From assembly GCA_024280435.1 (NCBI GenBank), contig JAJRQD010000216.1, positions 1-43,847 of the forward strand: a DNA stretch of 43,847 bases, written 5' to 3'. This stretch comes from an archaeon. GTDB taxonomy: Archaea > Asgardarchaeota > Heimdallarchaeia > Heimdallarchaeales > Kariarchaeaceae. The translations under genes were made by a program, and so were the position numbers. How positions within the stretch are numbered: the first letter of the stretch is position 1; each line of letters starts with the position of its first letter. A model generated the notes under the pieces. The model had not been told where the DNA came from and did not search any database. It was given only the letters and a program-made list of their open reading frames with translations. Positions 9,492 through 17,004 of the stretch are shown one piece after another.

Positions 9492-11222
9492 TTGAGGCAC
9501 GTTATTCTTGGAGCTAATTCATTTGTTGGTACTTTTGTACTGAAATTGTTAGTAACTATCGGAGAGGGCATAAAAATTATAGCTGTCTCTCCAACAGGTA
9601 AAATTGATGATGAAATTATTCGGGACAATATTGTTATCAAGACTGGCGATATACTGAATTTAAAGGATTTATATGATGTTTTTGAGAAGGATGATATAAT
9701 TTATAATACTCAGGTAATATTTGATGAAACACATGATATTACAGAAGTAGAGCTTGTAAACTATGCAGGCCTCATTAATATACTTGGTATTGCTAGAATA
9801 ACCGGTGTAAGTAGAATTGTATCAGTACTACCACAATTTGAGGGATCTGATGAATTTAACACTGAATTTCATAAAATAACCAGGAAAACAACTAGGATTA
9901 TAGAAAATTATTTTGCAAGAAAAGAATTTGGATGGTCATCCAAAGCGATCAGGGTCTGGGCAAAAAAAAATATTACTGAATTCAAAATCCCGATTGAATT
10001 CTATGATGATGAATTTGAGGATATTGAGGAGGAAAGTGTGCAGGATACTACTTCTGGACCTCAAGGACCCAAACTAAGTGGACCTCAAGCACCCAATTCT
10101 GAGGGACCCAAACTAAGTGGACCTCAAGCACCCAATTCTGAGGGACCCAAACTAAGTGGACCTCAAGCACCCAATTCTGAGGGACCCAAACTAAGTGGAC
10201 CTCAAGCACCAGATTCTGAGGGACCAATGGCAACTTCAGGGCCTATTCCTCCAAAAAAAGATATAATAATTAGTAATAATCAAGAGAAAGATGAAATAAT
10301 TGAGGAGAATAAATCGGACAATGTAGATAATAAAAATGAAGCACATGAAGATAATAAAAATGAAGCACATGAAGACAATACAGATGAAGCACATGAAGAT
10401 AATAAAAATGGAGCACATGAAGACAATAAAAATGAAGCACATGAAGATAATAAAAATGAAGCACATGAAGATAATAAAAATGAAGCACATGAAGACAATA
10501 CAGATGAAGAGGAAATTACAAAAACAGATGATGAGATAGCATTGGATAAATTTTGGGAAAGACAAAACAAAGAAACTGAGAGAAGGAAGAGAACTAAACT
10601 AAAACTGGAGGAAGAAGCTAAAAAACAGGCTAAAATAAGAGAGAAAGAGAGAAAAATCAAAAAAGAACTGCGAAGAAGAGAATTACCAAAGGCAAAATTA
10701 GCAGTTGCACGACTTGGAAGAATATTTGGATCATACGATCATACAATCACTGTTGAGTACTGCGATGCTGTGAGAAGAGGTAAACTTACAGTTAATGGAG
10801 AGATTAATAAACAAATTTCATGGATCACTCCAATTGATATTGGACGTGCATTGATAATTCTTGGAGATAAAACAGTGCCCACTGGTGAGTATAACATGAA
10901 TTCATTCATTGCATCCCCATTGGAGATCATTAAACAACTGGATAAACAGAACCATTCAAAGACTTTAATTACACATCTGGACATTAAAAAAGAATTATGG
11001 AGGGTAAAAATAAATAATCTGCTGGCAGGATTTGGTATCGGGAAAATGAAAGAAACTGTATCTCTGTTCAAATACAATGTAGAACAGATATTTCCAGATA
11101 CAGAGGCAAGAAATAGATGGAAATGGTATCCAAGATATGATTTTCAAAAAGCAATAGAAGATGCATTTCTGTGGTATATTGAGGTCATGGTACCGATAAT
11201 ATACAATATAGAGATAAAATAG
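9492..11222 (+). CDS. SDR/NAD-dependent epimerase-like protein split by a large tandem-repeat, coiled-coil insert
   Basis: The first about 165 residues form a Rossmann NAD(P)-binding half of the extended SDR/NmrA type: HVILGANSFVGTF is the glycine motif, and HKITRKTTRIIENYF matches the helix that normally carries YxxxK, with the Tyr replaced. The C-terminal half (from about residue 400) resumes with LAVARLGRIFG, the strand preceding the substrate domain, and ITPIDIGRALIIL. Between them are about 230 residues that do not belong: a Gly/Pro-rich 13-residue repeat (residues 192-243), an acidic EAHEDNKN octad repeat (283-338) and a highly charged coiled coil (about 345-398). The start is TTG at 9492: an in-frame TAA at 9486-9488 rules out anything upstream, and the Rossmann strand begins at once. 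Because the catalytic Tyr is not visible, it may be a binding or scaffold protein rather than an enzyme (inference). Confidence 0.75.
   Translation: MRHVILGANSFVGTFVLKLLVTIGEGIKIIAVSPTGKIDDEIIRDNIVIKTGDILNLKDLYDVFEKDDIIYNTQVIFDETHDITEVELVNYAGLINILGIARITGVSRIVSVLPQFEGSDEFNTEFHKITRKTTRIIENYFARKEFGWSSKAIRVWAKKNITEFKIPIEFYDDEFEDIEEESVQDTTSGPQGPKLSGPQAPNSEGPKLSGPQAPNSEGPKLSGPQAPNSEGPKLSGPQAPDSEGPMATSGPIPPKKDIIISNNQEKDEIIEENKSDNVDNKNEAHEDNKNEAHEDNTDEAHEDNKNGAHEDNKNEAHEDNKNEAHEDNKNEAHEDNTDEEEITKTDDEIALDKFWERQNKETERRKRTKLKLEEEAKKQAKIREKERKIKKELRRRELPKAKLAVARLGRIFGSYDHTITVEYCDAVRRGKLTVNGEINKQISWITPIDIGRALIILGDKTVPTGEYNMNSFIASPLEIIKQLDKQNHSKTLITHLDIKKELWRVKINNLLAGFGIGKMKETVSLFKYNVEQIFPDTEARNRWKWYPRYDFQKAIEDAFLWYIEVMVPIIYNIEIK
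10065..10220 (+). repeat. 39-bp tandem repeat, four copies, inside the SDR-like gene
   Basis: Units begin at 10065, 10104, 10143 and 10182 with ggacccaaactaagtggacc and encode the 13-mer GPKLSGPQAPNSE. The copies are almost identical; the last differs at agattctgag. Near-identity at DNA level points to recent expansion by slippage or unequal recombination. Length is a whole number of codons, so copy changes keep the frame. Confidence 0.95.
10338..10505 (+). repeat. 24-bp tandem repeat, seven copies, inside the SDR-like gene
   Basis: Units of gaagcacatgaagataat plus aaaaat repeat at 24-bp steps from 10338 and encode EAHEDNKN, with EAHEDNTD variants where the unit reads gacaatacagat. The variants recur in a pattern (positions 2 and 7), which suggests blocks were copied together. 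The lack of stop codons in other frames creates several false ORFs here. Confidence 0.95.
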
Positions 11223-11228
11223 TTCAAA

Positions 11229-11816
11229 TTAATAACCCTGTAATTTCCTGGCTCTGATTGGTAACCAGTCATTTATTTTATTAACCAACTTTGTAAATGC
11301 ACTTTCAATATTTAATCCAGTCAGCACGGAAGTCTCAAGATACTCAACAATGAAATCGCCCTCATATTTCTCATTGAGCCCTTCAACAAAATCCTGTATC
11401 TCTTTGTTTGTAGCACATTGATTCATCTCTAGTGGAGCAAGATCTTTCTTGTTTCCAAGTAAAATTACTGGTATACCTTCTGTTTTTGTTGATTTCTCAA
11501 TCTCTTTGACCCATTGTGATAGGTCATCAAAACTCTCTCTTCTTGCTAGATCAAATACCAGTATCACACCATGAGCACCTTGATAATAAACATCTCTCAC
11601 AGTCTCAAATTTTGCCTCACCTGCAATATCCCAAATTAATAACTGATATGCTATATTATCAAGCTCTATCAATTTTAGTGAAAAGTCAGCACCAACAGTG
11701 GCAGTATACTTTCTTTTCATCCTCTGCCCCATGTAATGTCTTCTAAGACTTGTCTTCCCTGTACCAAATGATCCCACAAGAATTAACTTAAGAACGATCT
11801 TGGTATTTTCATCCAT
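11229..11816 (-). CDS. Ras/Rab-like small GTPase with Gln61-to-Glu change
   Basis: This is a 195-residue cytosolic GTP switch protein. All G boxes are visible, numbered from ATG 11816: P-loop GSFGTGKT (15-22), switch I Thr in YTATVG (Thr40), DIAG (63-66), NKKD (122-125) and ETS (161-163). The residue after DxxG, normally the catalytic Gln (Gln61 of Ras), is Glu67. The C-terminus RARKLQGY has no cysteine, so no prenylation signal. The track starts at 11876, but the Rossmann-like domain begins right after MDENTKIVLK, and a TATA-like ataaatatta lies 25-34 bp before 11816, favouring the shorter form. It follows the GAF-PAS-longin-like gene on the same strand after 108 bp, suggesting a functional pair. 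Expanded Ras-like GTPases are a known Asgard trait. Confidence 0.92.
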   Translation of the reverse strand: MDENTKIVLKLILVGSFGTGKTSLRRHYMGQRMKRKYTATVGADFSLKLIELDNIAYQLLIWDIAGEAKFETVRDVYYQGAHGVILVFDLARRESFDDLSQWVKEIEKSTKTEGIPVILLGNKKDLAPLEMNQCATNKEIQDFVEGLNEKYEGDFIVEYLETSVLTGLNIESAFTKLVNKINDWLPIRARKLQGY

Positions 11817-11840
11817 AATTTTTACTTTAATAATGAACAA

Positions 11841-11850
11841 ATAAATATTA
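11841..11850 (-). promoter_or_regulatory. TATA-like box of the small GTPase gene
   Basis: The plus strand reads ataaatatta, 25-34 bp upstream of ATG 11816 on the minus strand. This is the usual archaeal TATA position for a leaderless transcript and supports the start at 11816 rather than 11876. Confidence 0.45.
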
Positions 11851-11924
11851 TGCGTATAAAATGAAATAAGAGACAATGTTAATAAAAATGTTATAGAATA
11901 ATTTGTATATAAAAAATTATAATT

Positions 11925-13415
11925 CTAGGTGATAGTATGAGTGCCTAACAGCATGGTAGTGATATGCCTGAGATAATCAAGTGATTCATGAATCAGCGTG
12001 ATAGTCGAGAAATTTCTATCCCCATGATATTCAGTTGTGACAAAATCAGCCTCATCTTCATTAATTATAGAGATATAATCATTCATAGCCCCCATAAGTG
12101 AGCCGGATAAACTCTGTAACAATGCAGGTATTGCATTTATCAGAAACTGTTTGACCACAATTCCAACTAGATGTATCTCTATCTTACCTCTTGCCTCCTC
12201 ATTACTGATTGTGAAGGCAATCCAATGCAATTTACCCTGGGGAATAGACCAGGGAGTAGTGCCTGTGATGTACATCTGTTTCATCAACTGATCAATATTC
12301 AAACCTGCCATTAATTTGATAATCTCCTGGAAAATCTCATTCTTATCTGTGTTTGGAGATGACGAGATCAGAATAGGCCCACTCTCCTCATTCACTGCCA
12401 TAGCATATGCAGATGGGAAAAATGCAGATCTGAATTTATCAATTGCTATTTCCTGATTAAGAGTGAACATTCTTTTGAATTCATCTATCTGTGGTAAAAT
12501 ATAACTCTCCTGTGTTGTATTTGATCTAGTCTCAGTATCATTTATAGGTCTACCAGAGATTATGAATCTTACCTCATTATAATCTGATAGAATTTTTATA
12601 ATACTACATTGCAGTACCAATTCCTCAAAATCCTCGATTTTAATTGTAAATATCTCAACATCCACAATCTCATTGAATTCTATTGATTTTACAACTGAGT
12701 AGAATGTATCAATATTTGTCTGATTCACCAGTAAAGAAGTAAAATTTAGTTCTGTATTGACAAGTTTCTTACCGATATAGTTCATCATTCTATTATTAAT
12801 ATCCTGTATGAAATAATGATTATCAAGAACTAGTATATACTCATATGCATTAAGATAGTAATCCTTCCTGGATAATGCTTCTTCTTGTTTACGTGATTTG
12901 GTATAGGCAGCCTGAAATGTTAGAACCATCAATTCAGATAATGTATGCACATCTGCAATAAATTGGGGCGATAAAGTTATATTTTGTGAATAATATAGAT
13001 TAATTGATGCCAGACTTGCATCTGTTCCTAGAATAGGTACTGATAAAAATGATTTGATACCCAATTCCTTGGCAGAAGTTGAAGTACGCTCATCTGTTAT
13101 ATCATTGATTGAGAAAACATATTGATAATTTGTATCAAGAATTGTAGATGATCTCTTTGCAGTGATAATATTAAGATTATAACAGTAATCAATTGGTATT
13201 CTGTAAGAAGTCTGGTATCTGTTCTCCTTGAATGCTTGATTTTCAAATAAAAAGGAAATATATGAATAATCTGCCTTGAACATCTCTGTAAGATTTGCCA
13301 ATAATGTTGAGAAAATATCATCTATATGTTTATAATTTCCTCCCATTGATAATCCTGTCAATTTACCAAGAAAATCCATCAATTCTTTTTTTGCAGGAAT
13401 ATTTTCGCCATTCAA
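11925..13415 (-). CDS. GAF-PAS sensor protein with a longin-like C-terminal domain
   Basis: A 496-residue soluble protein without membrane helices. Residues about 20-175 look like a GAF domain (FSTLLANLTEMFKADYSYISF, IKSFLSVPIL). Residues about 185-290 look like a PAS domain starting YYLNAYEYILVLDNHYFIQ. The last 180 residues have no kinase or phosphatase motif; they show the alternating strands and helices of a longin or roadblock-like fold (GPILISSSP, LHWIAFTISNEEARGKIEIH, a long amphipathic C-terminal helix). Such folds regulate small GTPases in archaea, bacteria (MglB) and eukaryotes. The gene directly precedes the Ras-like GTPase on the same strand, so a sensor that tunes GTPase state is a reasonable inference. 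A TATA-like ttatatataatt lies 23-34 bp before the ATG. GAF/PAS assignment is moderate; longin-like is tentative. Confidence 0.65.
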   Translation of the reverse strand: MNGENIPAKKELMDFLGKLTGLSMGGNYKHIDDIFSTLLANLTEMFKADYSYISFLFENQAFKENRYQTSYRIPIDYCYNLNIITAKRSSTILDTNYQYVFSINDITDERTSTSAKELGIKSFLSVPILGTDASLASINLYYSQNITLSPQFIADVHTLSELMVLTFQAAYTKSRKQEEALSRKDYYLNAYEYILVLDNHYFIQDINNRMMNYIGKKLVNTELNFTSLLVNQTNIDTFYSVVKSIEFNEIVDVEIFTIKIEDFEELVLQCSIIKILSDYNEVRFIISGRPINDTETRSNTTQESYILPQIDEFKRMFTLNQEIAIDKFRSAFFPSAYAMAVNEESGPILISSSPNTDKNEIFQEIIKLMAGLNIDQLMKQMYITGTTPWSIPQGKLHWIAFTISNEEARGKIEIHLVGIVVKQFLINAIPALLQSLSGSLMGAMNDYISIINEDEADFVTTEYHGDRNFSTITLIHESLDYLRHITTMLLGTHTIT

Positions 13416-13500
13416 TTCAAATGATTGATAATTGAAAATTATATATAACTTATGTGTGATGTATTTTATTTTGTATTCTCTTACTTTAATTTTTGAATCT

Positions 13501-13818
13501 TCAGTATCTGTTGAATTTATGACCTTCTCTTAGATGCACCTCTGATAGCTTATCACCATCCAGCACTTCAAGTGAAGTACCAATTCCAACCCTCTCACCA
13601 GATGCCATCATAAATCCGGATTTACAAACAGATTCCGCCTGTCTAGATGCAGTTCTTCGTGTAATCAATCCAGCCTCTCCTGCAAACTTCAAGATGGCAA
13701 TACCTTTTTTACCATCAGGATTTATCTCTAGATGAGCTTCTGCTTCTGCTTTATGTCCTTCTATGAATGCACTGGATTTTTTATCAAAGGATAACATGAC
13801 TTTCTTATCTTTTACCAT
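13501..13818 (-). CDS. Small conserved-looking protein of unknown function
   Basis: I do not recognise a family with confidence. The protein is about 105 residues, rich in charged residues, with a beta-strand-like opening (KKVMLSFDKKSSAFIEGHK) and a helix then turn (TRRTASRQAESVCKSGFMM, GERVGIGTSLEVLD). It has no signal peptide or membrane segment and looks cytosolic. The track begins at 13836, but MVKDKK at 13818 is likelier because a TATA-like element (plus strand ctaataaaaag) then falls about 20-32 bp upstream. The neighbours on the same strand are a ribbon-helix-helix regulator upstream and the GAF-PAS protein downstream, separated by about 85 bp on each side, so an operon is possible but not shown. 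Confidence 0.6.
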   Translation of the reverse strand: MVKDKKVMLSFDKKSSAFIEGHKAEAEAHLEINPDGKKGIAILKFAGEAGLITRRTASRQAESVCKSGFMMASGERVGIGTSLEVLDGDKLSEVHLREGHKFNRY

Positions 13819-13906
13819 AAAATAATATATAAGCATCTTCTAATAAAAAGATAACGGGTGTGTTAAATCGTATTATTATAAAAGATAAACATTACTTCTC
13901 TTTATC

Positions 13907-14194
13907 TCATTTTTTGGGTTCTGGAATTTTCTTTTTACCCTCTAGTGTATTCAGATTATTATTTATCTCGGTGAATTGACGTTTCCATCCCTCTAACTGT
14001 GCAACTCTTGCTTGTATATCAAAAATAAATCTATTTATCCCCTCTTTAGATTTGTTTGGAGAATCTCCCAATTCTGTTTCCAGTAGCTCAACAATGAGTT
14101 GAGATCGTGGAATACCCTCTGTATCTGCTCTTTTTGTCAATTTATCTCGCAAATCAGCATCACATGAGAATGTGATCCTTACTTTATCGACCAT
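13907..14194 (-). CDS. Ribbon-helix-helix (CopG/MetJ-type) DNA-binding protein with coiled-coil tail
   Basis: A 95-residue putative transcription regulator. Residues 1-45 fit the ribbon-helix-helix fold: a short strand with alternating residues (KVRITFSCD), helix 1 (ADLRDKLTKRADTEG), a turn, and helix 2 (PRSQLIVELLETEL). Such proteins dimerise and insert the strand pair in the major groove. Residues about 50-85 form a hydrophilic helix with heptad-like spacing (FIFDIQARVAQLEGWKRQFTEINNNL), likely an oligomerisation coiled coil. There is no toxin partner next to it, so it is probably a chromosomal regulator and not an antitoxin. A TATA-like element (plus strand gatataaaat, 14215-14224) lies 21-30 bp before the ATG. 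Confidence 0.75.
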   Translation of the reverse strand: MVDKVRITFSCDADLRDKLTKRADTEGIPRSQLIVELLETELGDSPNKSKEGINRFIFDIQARVAQLEGWKRQFTEINNNLNTLEGKKKIPEPKK

Positions 14195-14214
14195 ATTTAT
14201 GTTTGAGAACTTCT

Positions 14215-14224
14215 GATATAAAAT
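14215..14224 (-). promoter_or_regulatory. TATA-like box of the ribbon-helix-helix gene
   Basis: The minus strand reads attttatatc, 21-30 bp before the ATG at 14194, fitting a leaderless archaeal promoter. No palindrome for autoregulation is obvious around it. Confidence 0.4.
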
Positions 14225-14454
14225 ATCTATTGTATTGATAGCATAAAAAGTTCTAATTCTTCAATATTTTTGATATACAAAAATTCACTGTATACTGATA
14301 CTTTAATTCATCAAAATAATCAAATTTCAGAGGGATCAAATACATTTTCAGAATCATCTTCCAAGAATACATATAAATTAATTTTACTGTGTTTCTAGTA
14401 ATTAGATATTGCCAATTCCTCAGTATTTTTAATAAATCAATATATATTACAACT

Positions 14455-15900
14455 ATGTCAGTTGATGAGATTGAACTTCTATCTGTGGGCCTTGACGTTG
14501 GCTCATCCACATCACATCTTGTATTTTCCAATTTATTACTAAGAAAAGACCCTCACAGTTCTTCAAGAAAATTTGAGGTTGTGGAGAGAGATATAATTTA
14601 TGAGGGTGAAATTATTGATACACCATTACTAGATAAGAATACAATAGATGTTGATACTCTGGTCAGATTTTTCAAGGAAGAATACAAAAAAGCAGGTATT
14701 GATGATCCAGAGAGGGTAAATACAGGGGCTGTGATAGTTACAGGAGAGACTGCAAAGAAAAGCAATGCAGCACAAATCGTTGAGATGTTATCAAATGATA
14801 CAGGAAAATTTATTGCAGCCACAGCAGGCCCTAATTTTGAATCCATGCTTGCAGCTCAGGGTTCTGGTGCAACAAATCGATCAAAAGAGAGGATGAACAC
14901 AGTATTGAGCTGTGATATTGGTGGAGGCACTTCAAACATGGCAATCTCTAGGAACGGAAGCGTGATTTCAACTGGCTGTATTAATGTTGGGGGAAGATTA
15001 CTTGCATTCGAGGAAGATGGAAAGATATGGAGAATTGATGAACCTGCACAGATAATTATGGAGGAATTTGGGATGAACTATCAGTTAGGTGATATTATTC
15101 CAGTTGAGGACATTAGAAAAATAGCTGCCAAATTTGCTGAGATACTAGTTGAGGTATTAATTGGACCAACGCACAGTAAGCTTGCAAAGCTGTTCATGAT
15201 GACTGGAGATCTTGATTTTGCACTTGATATAGATGAGATTATGTTTTCAGGAGGAGTTGGCGAGCTGATGTATGGTAAAAATGAACAATCATACAGAGAT
15301 ATTGGATTGATACTGGCAGAGGAAATTAATAAATTACAGCATAAGTTAAAAGGAAAGATAATAGAACCAGAGAACAAGATCAGAGCAACTGTAATCGGCG
15401 CGGGTGCCTATTCATTATCAATCTCCGGCTCTACTTGTTATTTTGATGAGAGTATTGAGTTCCCATTGAGAAATATACCTGTTTTACATGTAAATGCTAT
15501 CAGAGAGAAACTAAGTATCGAGCATATGAAAGCTGAGGTTGCAAAGGCATTCAAAAGATTTGATATTGAAGAGGGTACTGAGGTTGTTGCACTGTATTTC
15601 AAAGACCCTGTCAGAGTTGCATATGATAAGCTTAAATTATTTGCACAATCAATTGAGGCATCAATGCCAAACTCGGTCAAAGATAATAAGCCAATAATAC
15701 TGATTTTTGAGAAGGATGTTGGAAATTCAATAGGTAATGTGATCAGACGAGAGAGTGAGATAAAAGATAATCTGATGGCATTGGATGAGCTATTCCTGGA
15801 AGATGGAGATTTTATTGATGTGGGTGCACCACTAGTATCTGGGGAAGTATTTCCAATCACTGTGAAGAGCCTTGTATTCAACAAAAATATCAGAGATTAG
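14455..15900 (+). CDS. eutA: EutA-family ethanolamine ammonia-lyase reactivating factor
   Basis: EutA is an ATP-dependent chaperone-like protein of the actin/HSP70 fold that removes damaged cobalamin from ethanolamine ammonia-lyase (EutBC) so that fresh adenosylcobalamin can bind. The N-terminal phosphate loop is GLDVGSSTSHLVFSNL, followed by TGAVIVTGETAKK and ATAGPNFES, then the second loop CDIGGGTSNMA and INVGGRLL, all hallmark blocks of the family in order. The usual length (about 480 residues) is reached from ATG 14455 (481 residues); the track's 14389 start adds an unrelated 22-residue tail. TATA-like ttttaataaat lies about 18-29 bp upstream of 14455. The odd feature is context: no eutB, eutC, transporter or cobalamin gene is within the window, so its client must be elsewhere or different. 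Confidence 0.9.
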   Translation: MSVDEIELLSVGLDVGSSTSHLVFSNLLLRKDPHSSSRKFEVVERDIIYEGEIIDTPLLDKNTIDVDTLVRFFKEEYKKAGIDDPERVNTGAVIVTGETAKKSNAAQIVEMLSNDTGKFIAATAGPNFESMLAAQGSGATNRSKERMNTVLSCDIGGGTSNMAISRNGSVISTGCINVGGRLLAFEEDGKIWRIDEPAQIIMEEFGMNYQLGDIIPVEDIRKIAAKFAEILVEVLIGPTHSKLAKLFMMTGDLDFALDIDEIMFSGGVGELMYGKNEQSYRDIGLILAEEINKLQHKLKGKIIEPENKIRATVIGAGAYSLSISGSTCYFDESIEFPLRNIPVLHVNAIREKLSIEHMKAEVAKAFKRFDIEEGTEVVALYFKDPVRVAYDKLKLFAQSIEASMPNSVKDNKPIILIFEKDVGNSIGNVIRRESEIKDNLMALDELFLEDGDFIDVGAPLVSGEVFPITVKSLVFNKNIRD

Positions 15901-16045
15901 ATTATTATGAATTATTTATAGAATATATGAATAAACTACTTCAGATATAAATATAATTAATAATATTTAACTAGCAATAACTAGTGGATAAATAAGATAT
16001 TTTGAGAATAGAAGAGTTCAAAGTTAATCAATTGAAATTCAATAA

Positions 16046-16357
16046 TCACAGTAATTTATTGAAATTTACGGTGTTATGTTTAATATCCCATTCAGTGATC
16101 TCTATACCAACAATACCTTTACTGATCATAGGATCATTATTGAAGGTATTGAGCACTTCCTGTTCAGATGCTAGATTTGCAACTAACATTCCTTTTGCAA
16201 ATTCAGGTGCATTGATTACAGGCCCTCCGAATACGATGATATTCTTGCTTACAAGTTCTTCCACAAAATCATGGTGTACTTTGCCTGCTTCTTTCTTCTC
16301 TTCTGCTGGAATATCAACATCTGGGTTTGGTTTCAAACGAATTATATAAATCGGCAT
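16046..16357 (-). CDS. YCII-related (YciI-like) protein
   Basis: A 103-residue protein of the YCII dimeric alpha-beta barrel family. It has the typical opening strand IYIIRLKPNP, the helix with a His (GKVHHDFVEELV), the loop NIIVFGGPV, and the closing block KGMLVANLASEQEVLNTFNNDP followed by GIVGIEITEWDI. Family members include dehalogenase-like and muconolactone-isomerase-like enzymes that use a conserved His/Asp pair; the reaction here is unknown. It is transcribed in the same direction as iorAB, starting 57 bp after the iorB stop, so it could be the tail of that transcript. Confidence 0.8.
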   Translation of the reverse strand: MPIYIIRLKPNPDVDIPAEEKKEAGKVHHDFVEELVSKNIIVFGGPVINAPEFAKGMLVANLASEQEVLNTFNNDPMISKGIVGIEITEWDIKHNTVNFNKLL

Positions 16358-16413
16358 TATTATAATTTGACAGAATAACTTAAAATATTATTTATAAGGG
16401 AACATTTTTTGTA

Positions 16414-17004
16414 TCAATTTGTAATTTGCTCACTAAGGACATCATAGCCGGCATGAAGTGCTTTCAAATTATTCTCTGCAAATTTAGGCCATCTGTTGAT
16501 TATCATCTGCTCAACTGTATCTGCAGATACCTGGAATATTCCCAATTTCATGAATACACCCAGCAATACCAGATTCTCACCTCTAGGAATATCTAACCTT
16601 CTGATAATCTCTCCGGTATTGAGTGTATATAATTTGGCAGGCCATTCCTCAATAACTCTGTATATATCAAGAATATCTGGATAATTCATACCTAGTTGAA
16701 CTGCAACTGGAGAGAGTATAGTATGAGTATTAGTGATAACCACCCCATTTGGCTTGAGAAATTCAAGCACTCGCAATGCCTCCATTGGTTCTCCGGAGAT
16801 GATCACATCTGCCTGTCCCTTAGCAATCAGAGGTGATCTCTCATCCCCAATCTTCAGATGGAATATTACTGAACCACCTCTTTGTGACATGCCATGCGTC
16901 TCGGCTGCAATCATTCTCAAACCACTATTATGTGCTATATTTCCGATTAAATGACCAAGAGATACTGTGCCCTGTCCTCCTACACCGGTAATTATTATAT
17001 TCAT
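16414..17004 (-). CDS. iorB: Indolepyruvate:ferredoxin oxidoreductase, beta subunit
   Basis: This is the gamma-type pyruvate/ketoisovalerate oxidoreductase subunit that pairs with IorA to turn aryl pyruvates from Trp, Phe and Tyr into aryl-acetyl-CoA and CO2, reducing ferredoxin. The opening NIIITGVGGQGTVSLGHLIG is the family's nucleotide-like glycine motif, followed by ETHGMSQRGGSVIFHLKIG and ISGEPMEALR, both diagnostic. The length of 196 residues is standard. Its ATG overlaps the iorA stop by 4 bp, and a clear Shine-Dalgarno GAGGTGG sits 7 bases upstream inside iorA, so translation is probably coupled. Confidence 0.95.
   Translation of the reverse strand: MNIIITGVGGQGTVSLGHLIGNIAHNSGLRMIAAETHGMSQRGGSVIFHLKIGDERSPLIAKGQADVIISGEPMEALRVLEFLKPNGVVITNTHTILSPVAVQLGMNYPDILDIYRVIEEWPAKLYTLNTGEIIRRLDIPRGENLVLLGVFMKLGIFQVSADTVEQMIINRWPKFAENNLKALHAGYDVLSEQITN

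Noticed and set aside
10065-10505. CRISPR-like look of evenly spaced repeats
   Set aside because: The repeats are contiguous without unique spacers, are in-frame coding sequence, and no cas gene is in the window.
10048-10660. Several overlapping ORFs of both strands (61-126 aa) over the repeat arrays
   Set aside because: They are low-complexity shadows created by the 39-bp and 24-bp repeats, which lack stops in other frames; the real frame continues a Rossmann fold on both sides.
13907-14194. Antitoxin of a toxin-antitoxin pair
   Set aside because: No toxin-sized partner with PIN, RelE or MazF motifs adjoins it; the neighbour at 13501-13818 shows none of these.
14253-14531. Minus-strand ORF of 92 aa before eutA
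   Set aside because: It overlaps the eutA start and its promoter, has no motif, and reads as the complement of real coding sequence at one end.
15438-15884. Minus-strand ORF of 148 aa
   Set aside because: Antisense to eutA; serine-rich composition typical of complement shadows in this DNA.
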